NCBI RefSeq assembly: GCF_000276805.1
Contig: NZ_AKXQ01000008.1
Span: 62,001-126,000, forward strand
Direction of reading: 5' to 3'
Length of the DNA stretch: 64,000 bases
From: Moritella dasanensis ArB 0140
GTDB lineage: Bacteria > Pseudomonadota > Gammaproteobacteria > Enterobacterales > Moritellaceae
Each line of letters starts with the position of its first letter. Position 1 is the stretch's first letter. The notes under the pieces are model-generated. The model was not told the DNA's origin. It saw nothing but the letters and a program-made list of their open reading frames with translations, and made no database searches. Of this stretch, positions 34,876 through 43,360 are shown one piece after another. The position numbers and the translations under genes were made by a program.

Positions 34876-36780
34876 ATGATTGATAATAAAAATAACGACA
34901 ACATTGAAGTGTCTGAAGAAACAACCCTAGAGAATGCAGATCGCCGCAGTTTATTTAGCAAAACAGCGATATTAGGTGCGGGCGCTGTATTAGCCCCGAT
35001 GTCTGCGGCAATGTTCTCGTCAGTGGCACAAGCCAAGCGTGTTGAATATGCCAACAGCCCAGTTGTACATCCTGGCGAACTGGATGAGTATTATGGCTTC
35101 TGGAGTGGTGGTCATTCTGGCGAAGTCCGTATCATGGGCGTACCTTCAATGCGTGAATTAATGCGTATTCCTGTGTTTAATATTGATAGTGCGACAGGCT
35201 GGGGTTTAACAGACGAAAGTAAGCGTATTAAAGGCGACAGTGCGCATATCTTGGCGGGTGATTCCCATCATCCCCACATGAGTATGACTGACGGCCGATA
35301 TAACGGTAAATACGTATTCATTAATGATAAAGCTAATTCACGTGTTGCCCGTATCCGCTGTGATGTGATGAAAACGGACAAGATGATTACTGTGCCTAAC
35401 GTGCAAGCTATTCATGGCTTACGAGTACAAAAAGTGCCGCACACCAAATACGTGATCTGTAATGGTGAATTCGAAATTCCAATGAACAACGATGGTAAAG
35501 CATCAATGGAAGACGTCAGCACCTACCGTTCACTGTTCAATGTCATTAATGCTGAAACCATGGAAATGGCTTTCCAAGTCATGGTCGACGGTAATCTCGA
35601 TAATACCGATGCCGATTATGACGGTAAATATTTCGCCTCAACTTGTTACAACTCAGAAATGGGCATGAGCCTAGGAGAAATGATTTCTGCTGAGCGAGAC
35701 CATGTAGTGGTATTCAGTCTTGCACGTTGTGAAGCGGCGCTAAAAGCCGGTAAGTTCGAAACTTACAATGGCAACGACGTACCTGTACTTGATGGTCGTA
35801 AAGGCTCTGATCTTACGCGTTATATCCCAGTGCCAAAATCACCACACGGGTTGAATACCTCGCCAAGTGGTAAATACTTTGTCGCTAATGGTAAGTTATC
35901 GCCAACGGTGTCTATTATTGCGATTGATAAACTCGATGCCTTGTTCGATGACAAAATCAAACCACGTGATGCCATCGTGGCAGAGCCAGAACTGGGTTTA
36001 GGTCCACTGCATACGGCCTTTGATAACCGTGGTTTCGCTTATACAACGTTATTCCTTGATAGCCAAATTGCCAAATGGGATGTCGAAGAAGCGATCCGTG
36101 CGCACAACGGCGAAAAAGTGAATTACATTAAGCAGAAACTCGATGTGCATTATCAACCAGGCCACAACCATACATCACAAGGTGAGACCCGTGATGCTGA
36201 TGGCAAATGGTTAGTGTCTTTATGTAAATTCTCGAAAGACCGTTTCTTACCTGTGGGTCCTTTACGTCCTGAAAATGATCAGTTAATTGATATTTCTGGT
36301 GATGAAATGAAATTGGTACATGATGGTCCGGCATTCGCAGAACCACATGACTGTATTATGGTGCACCGTAGTAAAGTGAAACCACAGAAACTGTGGACTC
36401 GTGATGATCCGATGTTCGCCGACACACTGGCAATGGCGAAAGCCGATGGTGTTAACACGATGACGGATAACAAGGTTATTCGTGATGGTAACAAGGTGCG
36501 TGTTTACATGACCTCTGTTGCGCCTGTGTATGGCATGAATGAGTTCAGAGTCAAGTTAGGTGATCAGGTTACGGTTGTGGTGACTAACTTGGATATGGTT
36601 GAAGACGTTACCCATGGCTTCTGCATGACCAATCACGGTGTGCAGATGGAGATTGGTCCACAAGCGACTGCTTCAATCACCTTTATCGCCGACAAACCCG
36701 GCGTGCAATGGTATTACTGTAACTGGTTCTGTCATGCGCTACACATGGAAATGCGTGGTCGTATGCTCGTCGAAGCATAA
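34876..36780 (+). CDS. nosZ: Nitrous-oxide reductase NosZ, clade I (Tat-exported)
   Basis: Periplasmic multicopper enzyme reducing N2O to N2, 634 residues. A twin-arginine signal (ADRRSLFSK, Arg23-Arg24, then a hydrophobic stretch ending VAQA) marks the Tat-dependent clade I. The seven-bladed propeller holds the CuZ histidines in [33 protein letters not shown] and EPHDC. The C-terminal cupredoxin domain has the full CuA motif: Cys615, Trp617, Cys619, His623 and Met626, plus the His of DVTHGFC. GGAGAG stands before the ATG. Nothing looks degraded, so the enzyme should be functional. A strong terminator hairpin separates it from nosD. Confidence 0.97.
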   Translation: MIDNKNNDNIEVSEETTLENADRRSLFSKTAILGAGAVLAPMSAAMFSSVAQAKRVEYANSPVVHPGELDEYYGFWSGGHSGEVRIMGVPSMRELMRIPVFNIDSATGWGLTDESKRIKGDSAHILAGDSHHPHMSMTDGRYNGKYVFINDKANSRVARIRCDVMKTDKMITVPNVQAIHGLRVQKVPHTKYVICNGEFEIPMNNDGKASMEDVSTYRSLFNVINAETMEMAFQVMVDGNLDNTDADYDGKYFASTCYNSEMGMSLGEMISAERDHVVVFSLARCEAALKAGKFETYNGNDVPVLDGRKGSDLTRYIPVPKSPHGLNTSPSGKYFVANGKLSPTVSIIAIDKLDALFDDKIKPRDAIVAEPELGLGPLHTAFDNRGFAYTTLFLDSQIAKWDVEEAIRAHNGEKVNYIKQKLDVHYQPGHNHTSQGETRDADGKWLVSLCKFSKDRFLPVGPLRPENDQLIDISGDEMKLVHDGPAFAEPHDCIMVHRSKVKPQKLWTRDDPMFADTLAMAKADGVNTMTDNKVIRDGNKVRVYMTSVAPVYGMNEFRVKLGDQVTVVVTNLDMVEDVTHGFCMTNHGVQMEIGPQATASITFIADKPGVQWYYCNWFCHALHMEMRGRMLVEA

Positions 36781-36829
36781 CGTTAATAAAGGCGATGAGG
36801 CTAGACCTGTAATAGGTTAAGTCTTATTA

Positions 36830-36875
36830 AATAACAGGGAGTCGCACAGTGAAGACTCCCTGTTATTATCTTTTT
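36830..36875 (+). terminator. Intra-operon terminator between nosZ and nosD
   Basis: AATAACAGGGAGTC (36830-36843) and GACTCCCTGTTATT (36854-36867) form a perfect 14-bp stem with a 10-nt loop, followed by ATC and five T. It ends about 20 bp before the nosD start. Partial termination here would keep nosZ mRNA above that of the maturation genes. Confidence 0.9.
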
Positions 36876-36896
36876 ATGACTGAAAAGAGAATGTTA

Positions 36897-38309
36897 ATGG
36901 CTAAACATGCATTTGCTGTATTCACATGGTTTATATTATTGCTCAGTGTGCCATTGGCTGTTTTGGCGAAAAACATTCATGTTACACCTGATGACGATCT
37001 CCAAGCCTCGTTAAATCGTGTTGATGATGGCGATGTTGTCATTATTGCCGCGGGCGAATACATCGGCAATTTTATCGTTAATAAACGCATCACTGTAACT
37101 GGTGAAGTAGAGAGTGTTACAGGGAAAATAGAGCGTGTTAGTGGTGAAACTGGCGCGGTGATAAATGCCAACGGTATCGGTCATGGCATTGAGTTACGCA
37201 ATTCAAATATCACCATTCAAAACCTGACCATTAACAACTGGGGCAGTGACTTAACAGAGCAAAATTCAGGTATTTATACCGACAAAAAATCTACTAATAT
37301 CACGGTGCAAGGTAATACGCTAACAGGCGATGGTTTCGGCATATGGGTCCAGCGTAGCCAAAATGTACTCATTAAGAATAATCAAGTAACAGGCAATGCC
37401 GCATTACGCACCTCAGATCGCGGTAATGGTATTCAGCTTTCGATGGTGACAAAAGCCCTAGTAGAAGGGAATACCGTTAGCGAAACCCGTGATGGGCTGT
37501 ATGTTATTTCCAGCCAAGATAATGAACTCAGAAATAATACCCTGCATGATCTGCGCTTTGGGGTGCATTACATGTATTCACATAATAACAAGGTAGTGAA
37601 TAACTTCTCATATAACGCCCGAGTGGGTTATGCCTTAATGAGCTCGCGTAAATTAATCGTGTCGGGTAACCGCAGTTTGAATACCGAAGATTATGGCTTT
37701 TTACTCAACTTTATTACTTTTTCAGAGATCTCAAATAATCACATAAAAGACGTTTGGACTAAGCCTGAAAACAAGGTGTTAGGACGTGATGGTAAAGGGT
37801 TATTCATCTACAACTCAGGTTACAACACCATAAAATACAATACCGTTGATACTGCCGAGATTGGTATTCATTTAACCGCGGGTTCTGAGAATGTAAAAGT
37901 ACATGGTAACAACTTTATTAATAACCCCATTCAAGTGAAATATGTGTCCAATAAACGTCAAGAATGGAGTGTTGATGGCATCGGTAATTATTGGAGCAAC
38001 TACCTAGGCTGGGATCTCGATGGTGACGGTAAAGGTGATACTGCATTTGAGCCCAATGATGGTATTGATAAGATGGTGTGGGAATATCCAGAAGCGAAAG
38101 TGTTACTTGATAGCCCTGCGGTATTGTTATTACGTTGGGTGCAAAATCAATTTCCGATATTAAAACCCGGTGGCGTAAAAGACAGTAACCCATTAATGAC
38201 CCCGAGCCGTACGTTAACAAGTGATTCTGCAACAAACGGGTCTTTAAGTAACCGTGCTATTACCAATAGCGTTCTCACAAAAAATAACGAGGCAACAGAC
38301 TCATTATGA
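36897..38309 (+). CDS. nosD: NosD, copper-site maturation protein
   Basis: Periplasmic beta-helix protein needed for CuZ assembly in NosZ, working with the NosFY ABC transporter. 470 residues with a Sec signal peptide (MAKHAFAVFTWFILLLSVPLAVLAK). Right-handed parallel beta-helix repeats of about 22 residues (ITIQNLTI, VLIKNNQVTGN, ALVEGNTVSE, NELRNNTLHD and others) follow, with the C-terminal block NYWSNYLGWDLDGDGKGD typical of NosD. Longer in-frame starts fall inside the terminator hairpin. The ATG at 36897 has AAGAGA 6 nt upstream and yields the clean signal peptide. ATGA overlap with nosF. Confidence 0.93.
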   Translation: MAKHAFAVFTWFILLLSVPLAVLAKNIHVTPDDDLQASLNRVDDGDVVIIAAGEYIGNFIVNKRITVTGEVESVTGKIERVSGETGAVINANGIGHGIELRNSNITIQNLTINNWGSDLTEQNSGIYTDKKSTNITVQGNTLTGDGFGIWVQRSQNVLIKNNQVTGNAALRTSDRGNGIQLSMVTKALVEGNTVSETRDGLYVISSQDNELRNNTLHDLRFGVHYMYSHNNKVVNNFSYNARVGYALMSSRKLIVSGNRSLNTEDYGFLLNFITFSEISNNHIKDVWTKPENKVLGRDGKGLFIYNSGYNTIKYNTVDTAEIGIHLTAGSENVKVHGNNFINNPIQVKYVSNKRQEWSVDGIGNYWSNYLGWDLDGDGKGDTAFEPNDGIDKMVWEYPEAKVLLDSPAVLLLRWVQNQFPILKPGGVKDSNPLMTPSRTLTSDSATNGSLSNRAITNSVLTKNNEATDSL

Positions 38310-39298
38310 CCGCTTCAATCGTATCAATGACCAATGTAAGCAAGCATTTTCAGCAATTAAAAGCATTGAACAACATTTCCCTAGAGCTTGCCGAAGGTGA
38401 AGTACTGGGTTTGTTTGGCCACAACGGTGCCGGCAAAACCACCATGATGAAAGTTATCTTAGGGATTGAAAAAGCCAGCAGTGGTGATGTCACGATCTTT
38501 GGTCGTGATCCGCAATCTAAACAAGCATGGCAAGACCGCCGTCATATTGGTTACTTACCTGAGAATGTGAGTTTTTATGATCACCTGACTGGTGTGGAAG
38601 TATTACGTTATTTTGCCAAGTTAAAGTCAGTGCCACGTACTCAAGTAGCTGAATTATTAGAATTAGTGGGCTTGACCCATGCAATGAAACGTCAGGTTAA
38701 AACGTACTCGAAAGGCATGCGCCAACGATTAGGGCTCGCACAAGCTTTTCTTGGGGAGCCGAAATTGTTGTTACTTGATGAACCTACAGTCGGGTTAGAT
38801 CCCACTGCGACGCAAGAATTTTATCACTCTGTCGACAGTTTAAAGCAGCGCGGAGCCAGCATTATTTTATGCTCTCACGTATTACCTGGCGTTGAGCAAC
38901 ATATCGAACGGGCGATGATCTTATCGGGCGGACAATCTATCGCAATTGGCAGCTTGGCACAATTACGTGAGCAAGCTTGTTTGCCTGTGATTATTCAGAC
39001 TCAGGGGATTGATGCGCAATTAAGTGCAGATCCGCTATTAGCTGGTTTCATCCAAGGCAATGGCAGTTTACATGTGCAGGAACATGAAAAAATCAGTGTA
39101 TTAAAACAAGTCATGGCATATGACGGACTGACTGATATTAGTGTGGAACCCGCCAGTTTAGAGGTGCTGTATCAGTATTACTTATCTCATGCCGCGGCAA
39201 TCAAAGGCATGTCTCATCCTAGCGGCATTCAAGGTTTATCTAATCCTGCTAATGCTAATGCCACTACGACAGTAATCAATGAGGGAGTTGCATCATGA
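38306..39298 (+). CDS. nosF: NosF ABC ATPase
   Basis: Cytoplasmic ATPase (330 residues) of the NosDFY complex that provides sulfur or otherwise supports CuZ assembly. Walker A GHNGAGKTT (about 38-46), signature YSKGMRQRLGLAQA, Walker B LLLLDEPTVGLDP and switch His in ILCSHVLPG. The C-terminal 100 residues (about 225-330) form the extra domain seen in this subfamily. Overlaps nosD and nosY by 4 bp each, a translationally coupled chain. Confidence 0.95.
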   Translation: MTASIVSMTNVSKHFQQLKALNNISLELAEGEVLGLFGHNGAGKTTMMKVILGIEKASSGDVTIFGRDPQSKQAWQDRRHIGYLPENVSFYDHLTGVEVLRYFAKLKSVPRTQVAELLELVGLTHAMKRQVKTYSKGMRQRLGLAQAFLGEPKLLLLDEPTVGLDPTATQEFYHSVDSLKQRGASIILCSHVLPGVEQHIERAMILSGGQSIAIGSLAQLREQACLPVIIQTQGIDAQLSADPLLAGFIQGNGSLHVQEHEKISVLKQVMAYDGLTDISVEPASLEVLYQYYLSHAAAIKGMSHPSGIQGLSNPANANATTTVINEGVAS

Positions 39299-40113
39299 AT
39301 GCTATTTTAGCGGTTGCCAGTAAAGAGTTTCAAGATGGCTTAAGAAACCGTTGGTTTGTGTCTATTACGGCGGTGTTTTCAATTTTATCGTTAGGCTTGA
39401 GCTATTACGGCGCGGCTGCATCTGGTGGGGAAGGGGGCGCTTCGCTGTCTTCAACAATTGCCAGTTTGTCGAGTCTTGCGGTCTTTTTGATCCCGCTCAT
39501 TGCCTTGTTATTGAGTTACGACAGTTTTGTCGGTGAACAGGAAGCAGGGACCTTGCTGCTGTTACTGACGTATCCGCTGAGTAAGGGCCAGTTGTTACTG
39601 GGTAAGTTTGTTGGTCAAGGCGCGATTATCACCTTAGCGACCGTACTGGGGTTTGGTAGTGCCGCAGTGATGATTGGCTTTCAATCTGGGTTTGAGGGGG
39701 TATTTGCTGCCTTTGGGTTATTCATTGTTACCGCCACCTTGCTAGGGTTGGTATTTATCAGTGTGGCTTACGTGATCAGCATTGCTGTGAATGAAAAATC
39801 AAAAGCCGCAGGCATTGCCTTATTGGTGTGGTTTTTCTTTGTATTGGTTTTTGATCTGGCGTTGTTGGCTGCATTAGTGGGCGTTGACGATGGTTTGACC
39901 CAGCAGGGATTAGTCAATGTGATGATGTTTAATCCTGCCGACGTGTTTCGCTTGATTAACCTTGCTGCGCTGGATAGCGGTGATGTCAATGGCGTGATTG
40001 CAGTGGCGATTAATTCGAGTCAATCTATCTCGGTGTTAATGACGATCATGCTGGCGTGGATACTGGTGCCCTTGACGGTGGCGAGAGTCGTGTTTGCTAA
40101 TAAAAAGCTTTAA
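39295..40113 (+). CDS. nosY: NosY ABC permease
   Basis: Inner-membrane ABC-2 type permease (272 residues) with six helices that partners NosF. The start MNAILAVASKEFQDGLRNRWF is the usual amphipathic entry helix. LLSYDSFVGEQEAGTLLLLLTYPLSKGQLLLGKFVGQ is the family signature in the first cytoplasmic loop. ATGA overlap with nosF; nosL follows after 54 bp. Confidence 0.94.
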   Translation: MNAILAVASKEFQDGLRNRWFVSITAVFSILSLGLSYYGAAASGGEGGASLSSTIASLSSLAVFLIPLIALLLSYDSFVGEQEAGTLLLLLTYPLSKGQLLLGKFVGQGAIITLATVLGFGSAAVMIGFQSGFEGVFAAFGLFIVTATLLGLVFISVAYVISIAVNEKSKAAGIALLVWFFFVLVFDLALLAALVGVDDGLTQQGLVNVMMFNPADVFRLINLAALDSGDVNGVIAVAINSSQSISVLMTIMLAWILVPLTVARVVFANKKL

Positions 40114-40167
40114 CTATCATCAAGCCTATTTATAACGAAATAGCATTAAATTAATGAAGGAATATTT

Positions 40168-40662
40168 ATGTTTAACTCAAAATTAAAAATCTTGTCTTTA
40201 GGTCTATTTCTCGCATTTGCTGTCGGCTGCAGTGAACCAACAGAGCAGCAGGTAATGGTGCAACAAGCAGTGAAGATTGAACAAGCTGATAGCTGTCATT
40301 TGTGTGGTATGACAATCAGCAATTTCCCTGGGCCGAAAGGCGAAAGCTATACTGCCAACCAAGACAACATAAATAAATTTTGCTCTACGCGGGATCTATT
40401 TGGTTTTATTCTGCAACCCGAAAATAAACGCCAAGTGCGCGAAGTATTTGTGCATGACATGAGTAAGGCACCTTGGGGTCAACCGAACGACGAGCACTTC
40501 ATTGATGCTAAACAGGCCTGGTTTGTCATCGGTTCTACTAAAACGGGTGCAATGGGGCAAACGTTAGGTAGTTTTAGCTTAAAATCGGATGCGGAAGTTT
40601 TTGTGCAGGAATTCGGTGGTCAACTGTATCAATTTGATGACATTACACTTGCTGATCTTTAA
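40168..40662 (+). CDS. nosL: NosL copper-chaperone lipoprotein
   Basis: Outer-membrane- or inner-membrane-anchored periplasmic Cu(I) protein that delivers copper for NosZ maturation. 164 residues with lipobox AVGC (Cys21). The copper motif CHLCGM (Cys43, Cys46, Met48) is intact. The middle shows the NosL fold (KFCSTRDLFGF, VHDMSKAPWG). GAAGGAAT precedes the ATG. Last gene of nosRZDFYL, followed by a weak hairpin (AACGTAGCTAATT.. at 40677-40698). Confidence 0.95.
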   Translation: MFNSKLKILSLGLFLAFAVGCSEPTEQQVMVQQAVKIEQADSCHLCGMTISNFPGPKGESYTANQDNINKFCSTRDLFGFILQPENKRQVREVFVHDMSKAPWGQPNDEHFIDAKQAWFVIGSTKTGAMGQTLGSFSLKSDAEVFVQEFGGQLYQFDDITLADL

Positions 40663-40676
40663 TTCAACCCTAGCAG

Positions 40677-40700
40677 AACGTAGCTAATTAGTTGCGTTTA
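40677..40700 (+). terminator. Possible terminator after nosL
   Basis: AACGTAGCTA / TAGTTGCGTT pair with G-U wobbles and are followed by only three T. Position 15 bp after the stop fits the end of the nos operon, but the hairpin is weak. Confidence 0.4.
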
Positions 40701-40790
40701 CTCCTGCGTATACCAAGCTTAAACGTAATTAATACTATAAAAAACCAATAGTGCTCTTTATAGTAATAGATTATAACGTTAGGGGTTTGT

Positions 40791-41432
40791 ATGCGAGCAA
40801 CTGAAAATATAATAATCCAAATGAGGCGTAGTGTTCAGCTGCTATCTTCAACCTATATTATGCTAGGCGGTTTGTTATTTTCTATTACGATGATAAGCGG
40901 TTATTACAATATACCGATCTCGTCGTTTACACGTGATCCAACCGTTGTGCTGGGTGGTCCTTCGTATGTTGGTTTTATATCTAACATAGGAATGTTATTT
41001 TGGGCTTTTACAGCGGCGATCTGTCTCTTTTCTTCTGTTATTCATAAGCAGGGTAATAATAAAACCACCTCTCAATTCTTACTCTATTCAGGTTTACTGA
41101 CCTTGTGGTTGTTATTGGATGATATGTTCATGCTACATGACTCCTTATTGCCGAATCATTTAATGATACCTGAGAAATTGGTTTATCTCGGTTACGTCGT
41201 CATGGTTTTAGTCTACTTGGTTAAATTCAGAACTGAAATTTTAAGTCATGAGTACGCAACTTTATTTATCGCTTTTAGCTTCTTTGCACTGTCAGTATTA
41301 GCTGATTTATTGTTAGAACAACAAGGGTATGAGTTTTTGCTCGAGGATGGTTTTAAGTTATTCGGGATTGTGACCTGGTTTATATTCTTTTTTAGAACAT
41401 GCCGGGCTTATCTGCAACAGGAAGGCGTGTAA
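40791..41432 (+). CDS. Unknown six-helix membrane protein
   Basis: I do not recognise this 213-residue protein. It has about six hydrophobic helices (near residues 18-38, 60-81, 95-110, 128-144, 158-172 and 186-200). Conserved-looking polar residues are embedded in or next to helices: LLLDDMFMLHDSLLP in the middle and LLEDGFKLFGIVTWF near the end. An acidic/His cluster of this kind suggests a metal- or lipid-related membrane enzyme, but that is speculation. A good Shine-Dalgarno (TAGGGG) precedes the ATG. It follows nosL by 128 bp and is closed by its own terminator, so it is a separate unit. Confidence 0.75.
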   Translation: MRATENIIIQMRRSVQLLSSTYIMLGGLLFSITMISGYYNIPISSFTRDPTVVLGGPSYVGFISNIGMLFWAFTAAICLFSSVIHKQGNNKTTSQFLLYSGLLTLWLLLDDMFMLHDSLLPNHLMIPEKLVYLGYVVMVLVYLVKFRTEILSHEYATLFIAFSFFALSVLADLLLEQQGYEFLLEDGFKLFGIVTWFIFFFRTCRAYLQQEGV

Positions 41433-41488
41433 AACCGAGTCGGTAATAACGGCTTAATAATAGGGCTGTATAACGAGGTAGTAATAAG

Positions 41489-41524
41489 AAACACACAGAC
41501 AGTTCCGTTGTCTTGTGTGTTTTC
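41489..41524 (+). terminator. Intrinsic terminator after the unknown membrane protein
   Basis: AAACACACAGACA pairs with TGTC-T-TGTGTGTTT (one bulged T) around a 7-nt loop. It lies about 57 bp after the stop codon. Confidence 0.7.
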
Positions 41525-41602
41525 GGTGTGCATTGCTGCAGACGTATCACTCAATTAATGATTAGACGATCATTAAGTAAGTATTAGGCAATCAATAGTA
41601 AT

Positions 41603-41869
41603 CTAAACAACTACGTATTGTTTTGCTTGTCTTGCTTCAACGATATATCTTCTTTTTAGCTTTTTAGCCATGTCTGGTGTTAGATCTGAATGTAACATTT
41701 CTAACGTGCTTTGACCTTTACTTTTCAGGTAAGCAACAACTAATGGACGAGTTGGGTCAGCGTGATTTTTAGCCCACTCATAGCTTTTAACTGCGTTTGC
41801 TGGCGGCGTTTTTTTCGCTGCGATATAAACACTGCCATCAGGGAAAGATACACGGTATATATTGATCAT
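41603..41869 (-). CDS. Small basic orphan protein, possibly GIY-YIG-like
   Basis: An 88-residue protein on the minus strand with a plausible Shine-Dalgarno (AGTGAG, 7 nt upstream). The N-terminus reads INIYRVSFPDGSVYIAAKKT and the centre VVAYLKSKGQSTLEMLHSDLTPDMAKKLKRRYIVEARQ. Two short strands with Tyr-x-x-x and V-Y-I, then a helix and a Lys/Arg-rich helix ending in Glu, recall the opening of the GIY-YIG nuclease fold. The Gly residues of the motif and the catalytic Arg are not evident, so any nuclease activity is doubtful. It lies alone between convergent/divergent neighbours in the accessory region. Confidence 0.55.
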   Translation of the reverse strand: MINIYRVSFPDGSVYIAAKKTPPANAVKSYEWAKNHADPTRPLVVAYLKSKGQSTLEMLHSDLTPDMAKKLKRRYIVEARQAKQYVVV

Positions 41870-42189
41870 TTTATTCTCACTTTAATCTTAGTCTTCAAAA
41901 TACTAAATTCTATCGGCCTAGTATGACAGCTTTCCGGGTGTTAAACATAATTACTTGGATCAAGTCGCGAGCCAATTGCACTTATTGCTTGGATCCAGCA
42001 CCACTTATTTAATGTAATTGGTATTAAATACTGATGAATTAAACGTTGATGGATTAAGCAACTAACCTGCTAGTGTCCACAGAACGCTGAAAATATCGGT
42101 AACCTCCTTTAAATTTAGTAAATTAGTTGTTAATTTAAATTTAATCGCATTAATCATTATCGATTAATTATTTTCAAAGGTTATCGAAC
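41870..42189. other. Intergenic region with dispersed-repeat copy 2
   Basis: About 320 bp between the divergent orphan and AraC genes. It holds the second copy of the 23-nt repeat (about 41978-42000, one mismatch to the copy at 3158). Before the araC start comes very AT-rich DNA with AAATTTA/TAAATTT inverted elements (42112-42143). No ORF is supported. Confidence 0.5.
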
Positions 42190-43209
42190 ATGCATCAAGC
42201 AATCAAATACACAACTGTCGCGGCATGGAGCTTATCCATTGCTAACGCGTTACATGCCATGGACTTTGATCCTAATGAAGTGTTTAAAAATGCCGGTATT
42301 TCATTAGCAGATATAAAAGATGACCCTTACTCGTTGCTCGATATAAAACAAATGACCGCGCTGTGGAAAGAAGTGGCGCTGATCACCCAAATGCCCCATT
42401 TTGGTCTGATTGTCGGTCAATATTCAAATATAAAAAAGAATCATGTTTATAACCACCTGATCAAAAAATCAGACTCAGTACTGCAAGTACTTGAAGGGCT
42501 GCCGAGTTATTACGGTAAGTTAAGTAACTCGGTTTGCTTGACGCTGAATAATACCCCGCATTTGCTTGGCGTGACCATCTCGCCACTGGAGGGGGTGGAA
42601 ATTAGCGAGATGGCTATTGATGCGTTTTTCTCTTCTTTTGTCAGTATTATTAATGATTTTGTTGATTCAGATTCGTTTATACACCATGTTGATCTGGTGC
42701 GTAATAAGCCTAAAAGTACACGCCCTTGGTCAGACAGTTTTAACTGTGAGATGAAGTTTGCTCAGGAAGTTAATTGTCTGTGGTTGAATAAATCGGTGTT
42801 AACGCAGTTTTCAGTAAAAAATCTCATGCTAGAAAAGAAAATGGCCATTAATTCTGAACTCGATAAAATGTCATTAACTGAAAAGATTGAGCGCTTGATA
42901 CACAGCTCAATTGCTAATAGCGAACCCACTCTGGACGAGATCGCGGTGATGTTGAATATGAGCGTACGCTCAATTAGCCGCAGTTTGAAAGAAGAAGGCC
43001 TGACGTTTAGAGATATTTTAAAACACAAACGTCAAGAACTGGCGGTGCATTATTTGACTAAAACAGAAGAGTCAATCTTAATCATTTCAGAAAACTTAGG
43101 TTATAAGAATATGGGGAACTTTACCCGCGCATTTCAAACATGGTTTGCACAATCCCCATCACAGTATCGTGAAGATTGTCGTAACAAGTGCCGTAAACAA
43201 ACATCGTAA
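42190..43209 (+). CDS. AraC-family transcriptional regulator
   Basis: A 339-residue regulator with an N-terminal Arabinose_bd-type domain (about 15-205) and a C-terminal AraC DNA-binding domain (about 235-335). The two helix-turn-helices are visible as LDEIAVMLNMSVRSISRSLKEEGLTFRDIL and ILIISENLGYKNMGNFTRAFQTWFAQSPSQYR. The class is that of OruR/ArgR-like and lipid-metabolism regulators. The alkylsulfatase gene 150 bp downstream on the same strand is a plausible target. The 3' end and the following spacer contain degenerate GTCGTAA repeats, and a GC-rich hairpin (43265-43295) follows. Confidence 0.87.
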   Translation: MHQAIKYTTVAAWSLSIANALHAMDFDPNEVFKNAGISLADIKDDPYSLLDIKQMTALWKEVALITQMPHFGLIVGQYSNIKKNHVYNHLIKKSDSVLQVLEGLPSYYGKLSNSVCLTLNNTPHLLGVTISPLEGVEISEMAIDAFFSSFVSIINDFVDSDSFIHHVDLVRNKPKSTRPWSDSFNCEMKFAQEVNCLWLNKSVLTQFSVKNLMLEKKMAINSELDKMSLTEKIERLIHSSIANSEPTLDEIAVMLNMSVRSISRSLKEEGLTFRDILKHKRQELAVHYLTKTEESILIISENLGYKNMGNFTRAFQTWFAQSPSQYREDCRNKCRKQTS

Positions 43210-43264
43210 CATTAGTGTCGTAAACAAGTGTCGTAAAAAGGTCTTAAAAAACAGTTCATTGGTA

Positions 43265-43295
43265 GCGCCCTTAGATGCAATTACTAAGTGGGCGC
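43265..43295 (+). terminator. Hairpin between araC and alkylsulfatase genes
   Basis: GCGCCCTTAG pairs with CTAA-GT-GGGCGC (two-base bulge). There is no T-tract, so it may end the araC transcript only weakly. Confidence 0.45.
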
Positions 43296-43360
43296 AAAAT
43301 GATAAATGGCTTGTTAATAAGTTGTGATACCTTGTCATTATCGTAACTACTAATGGCTAT

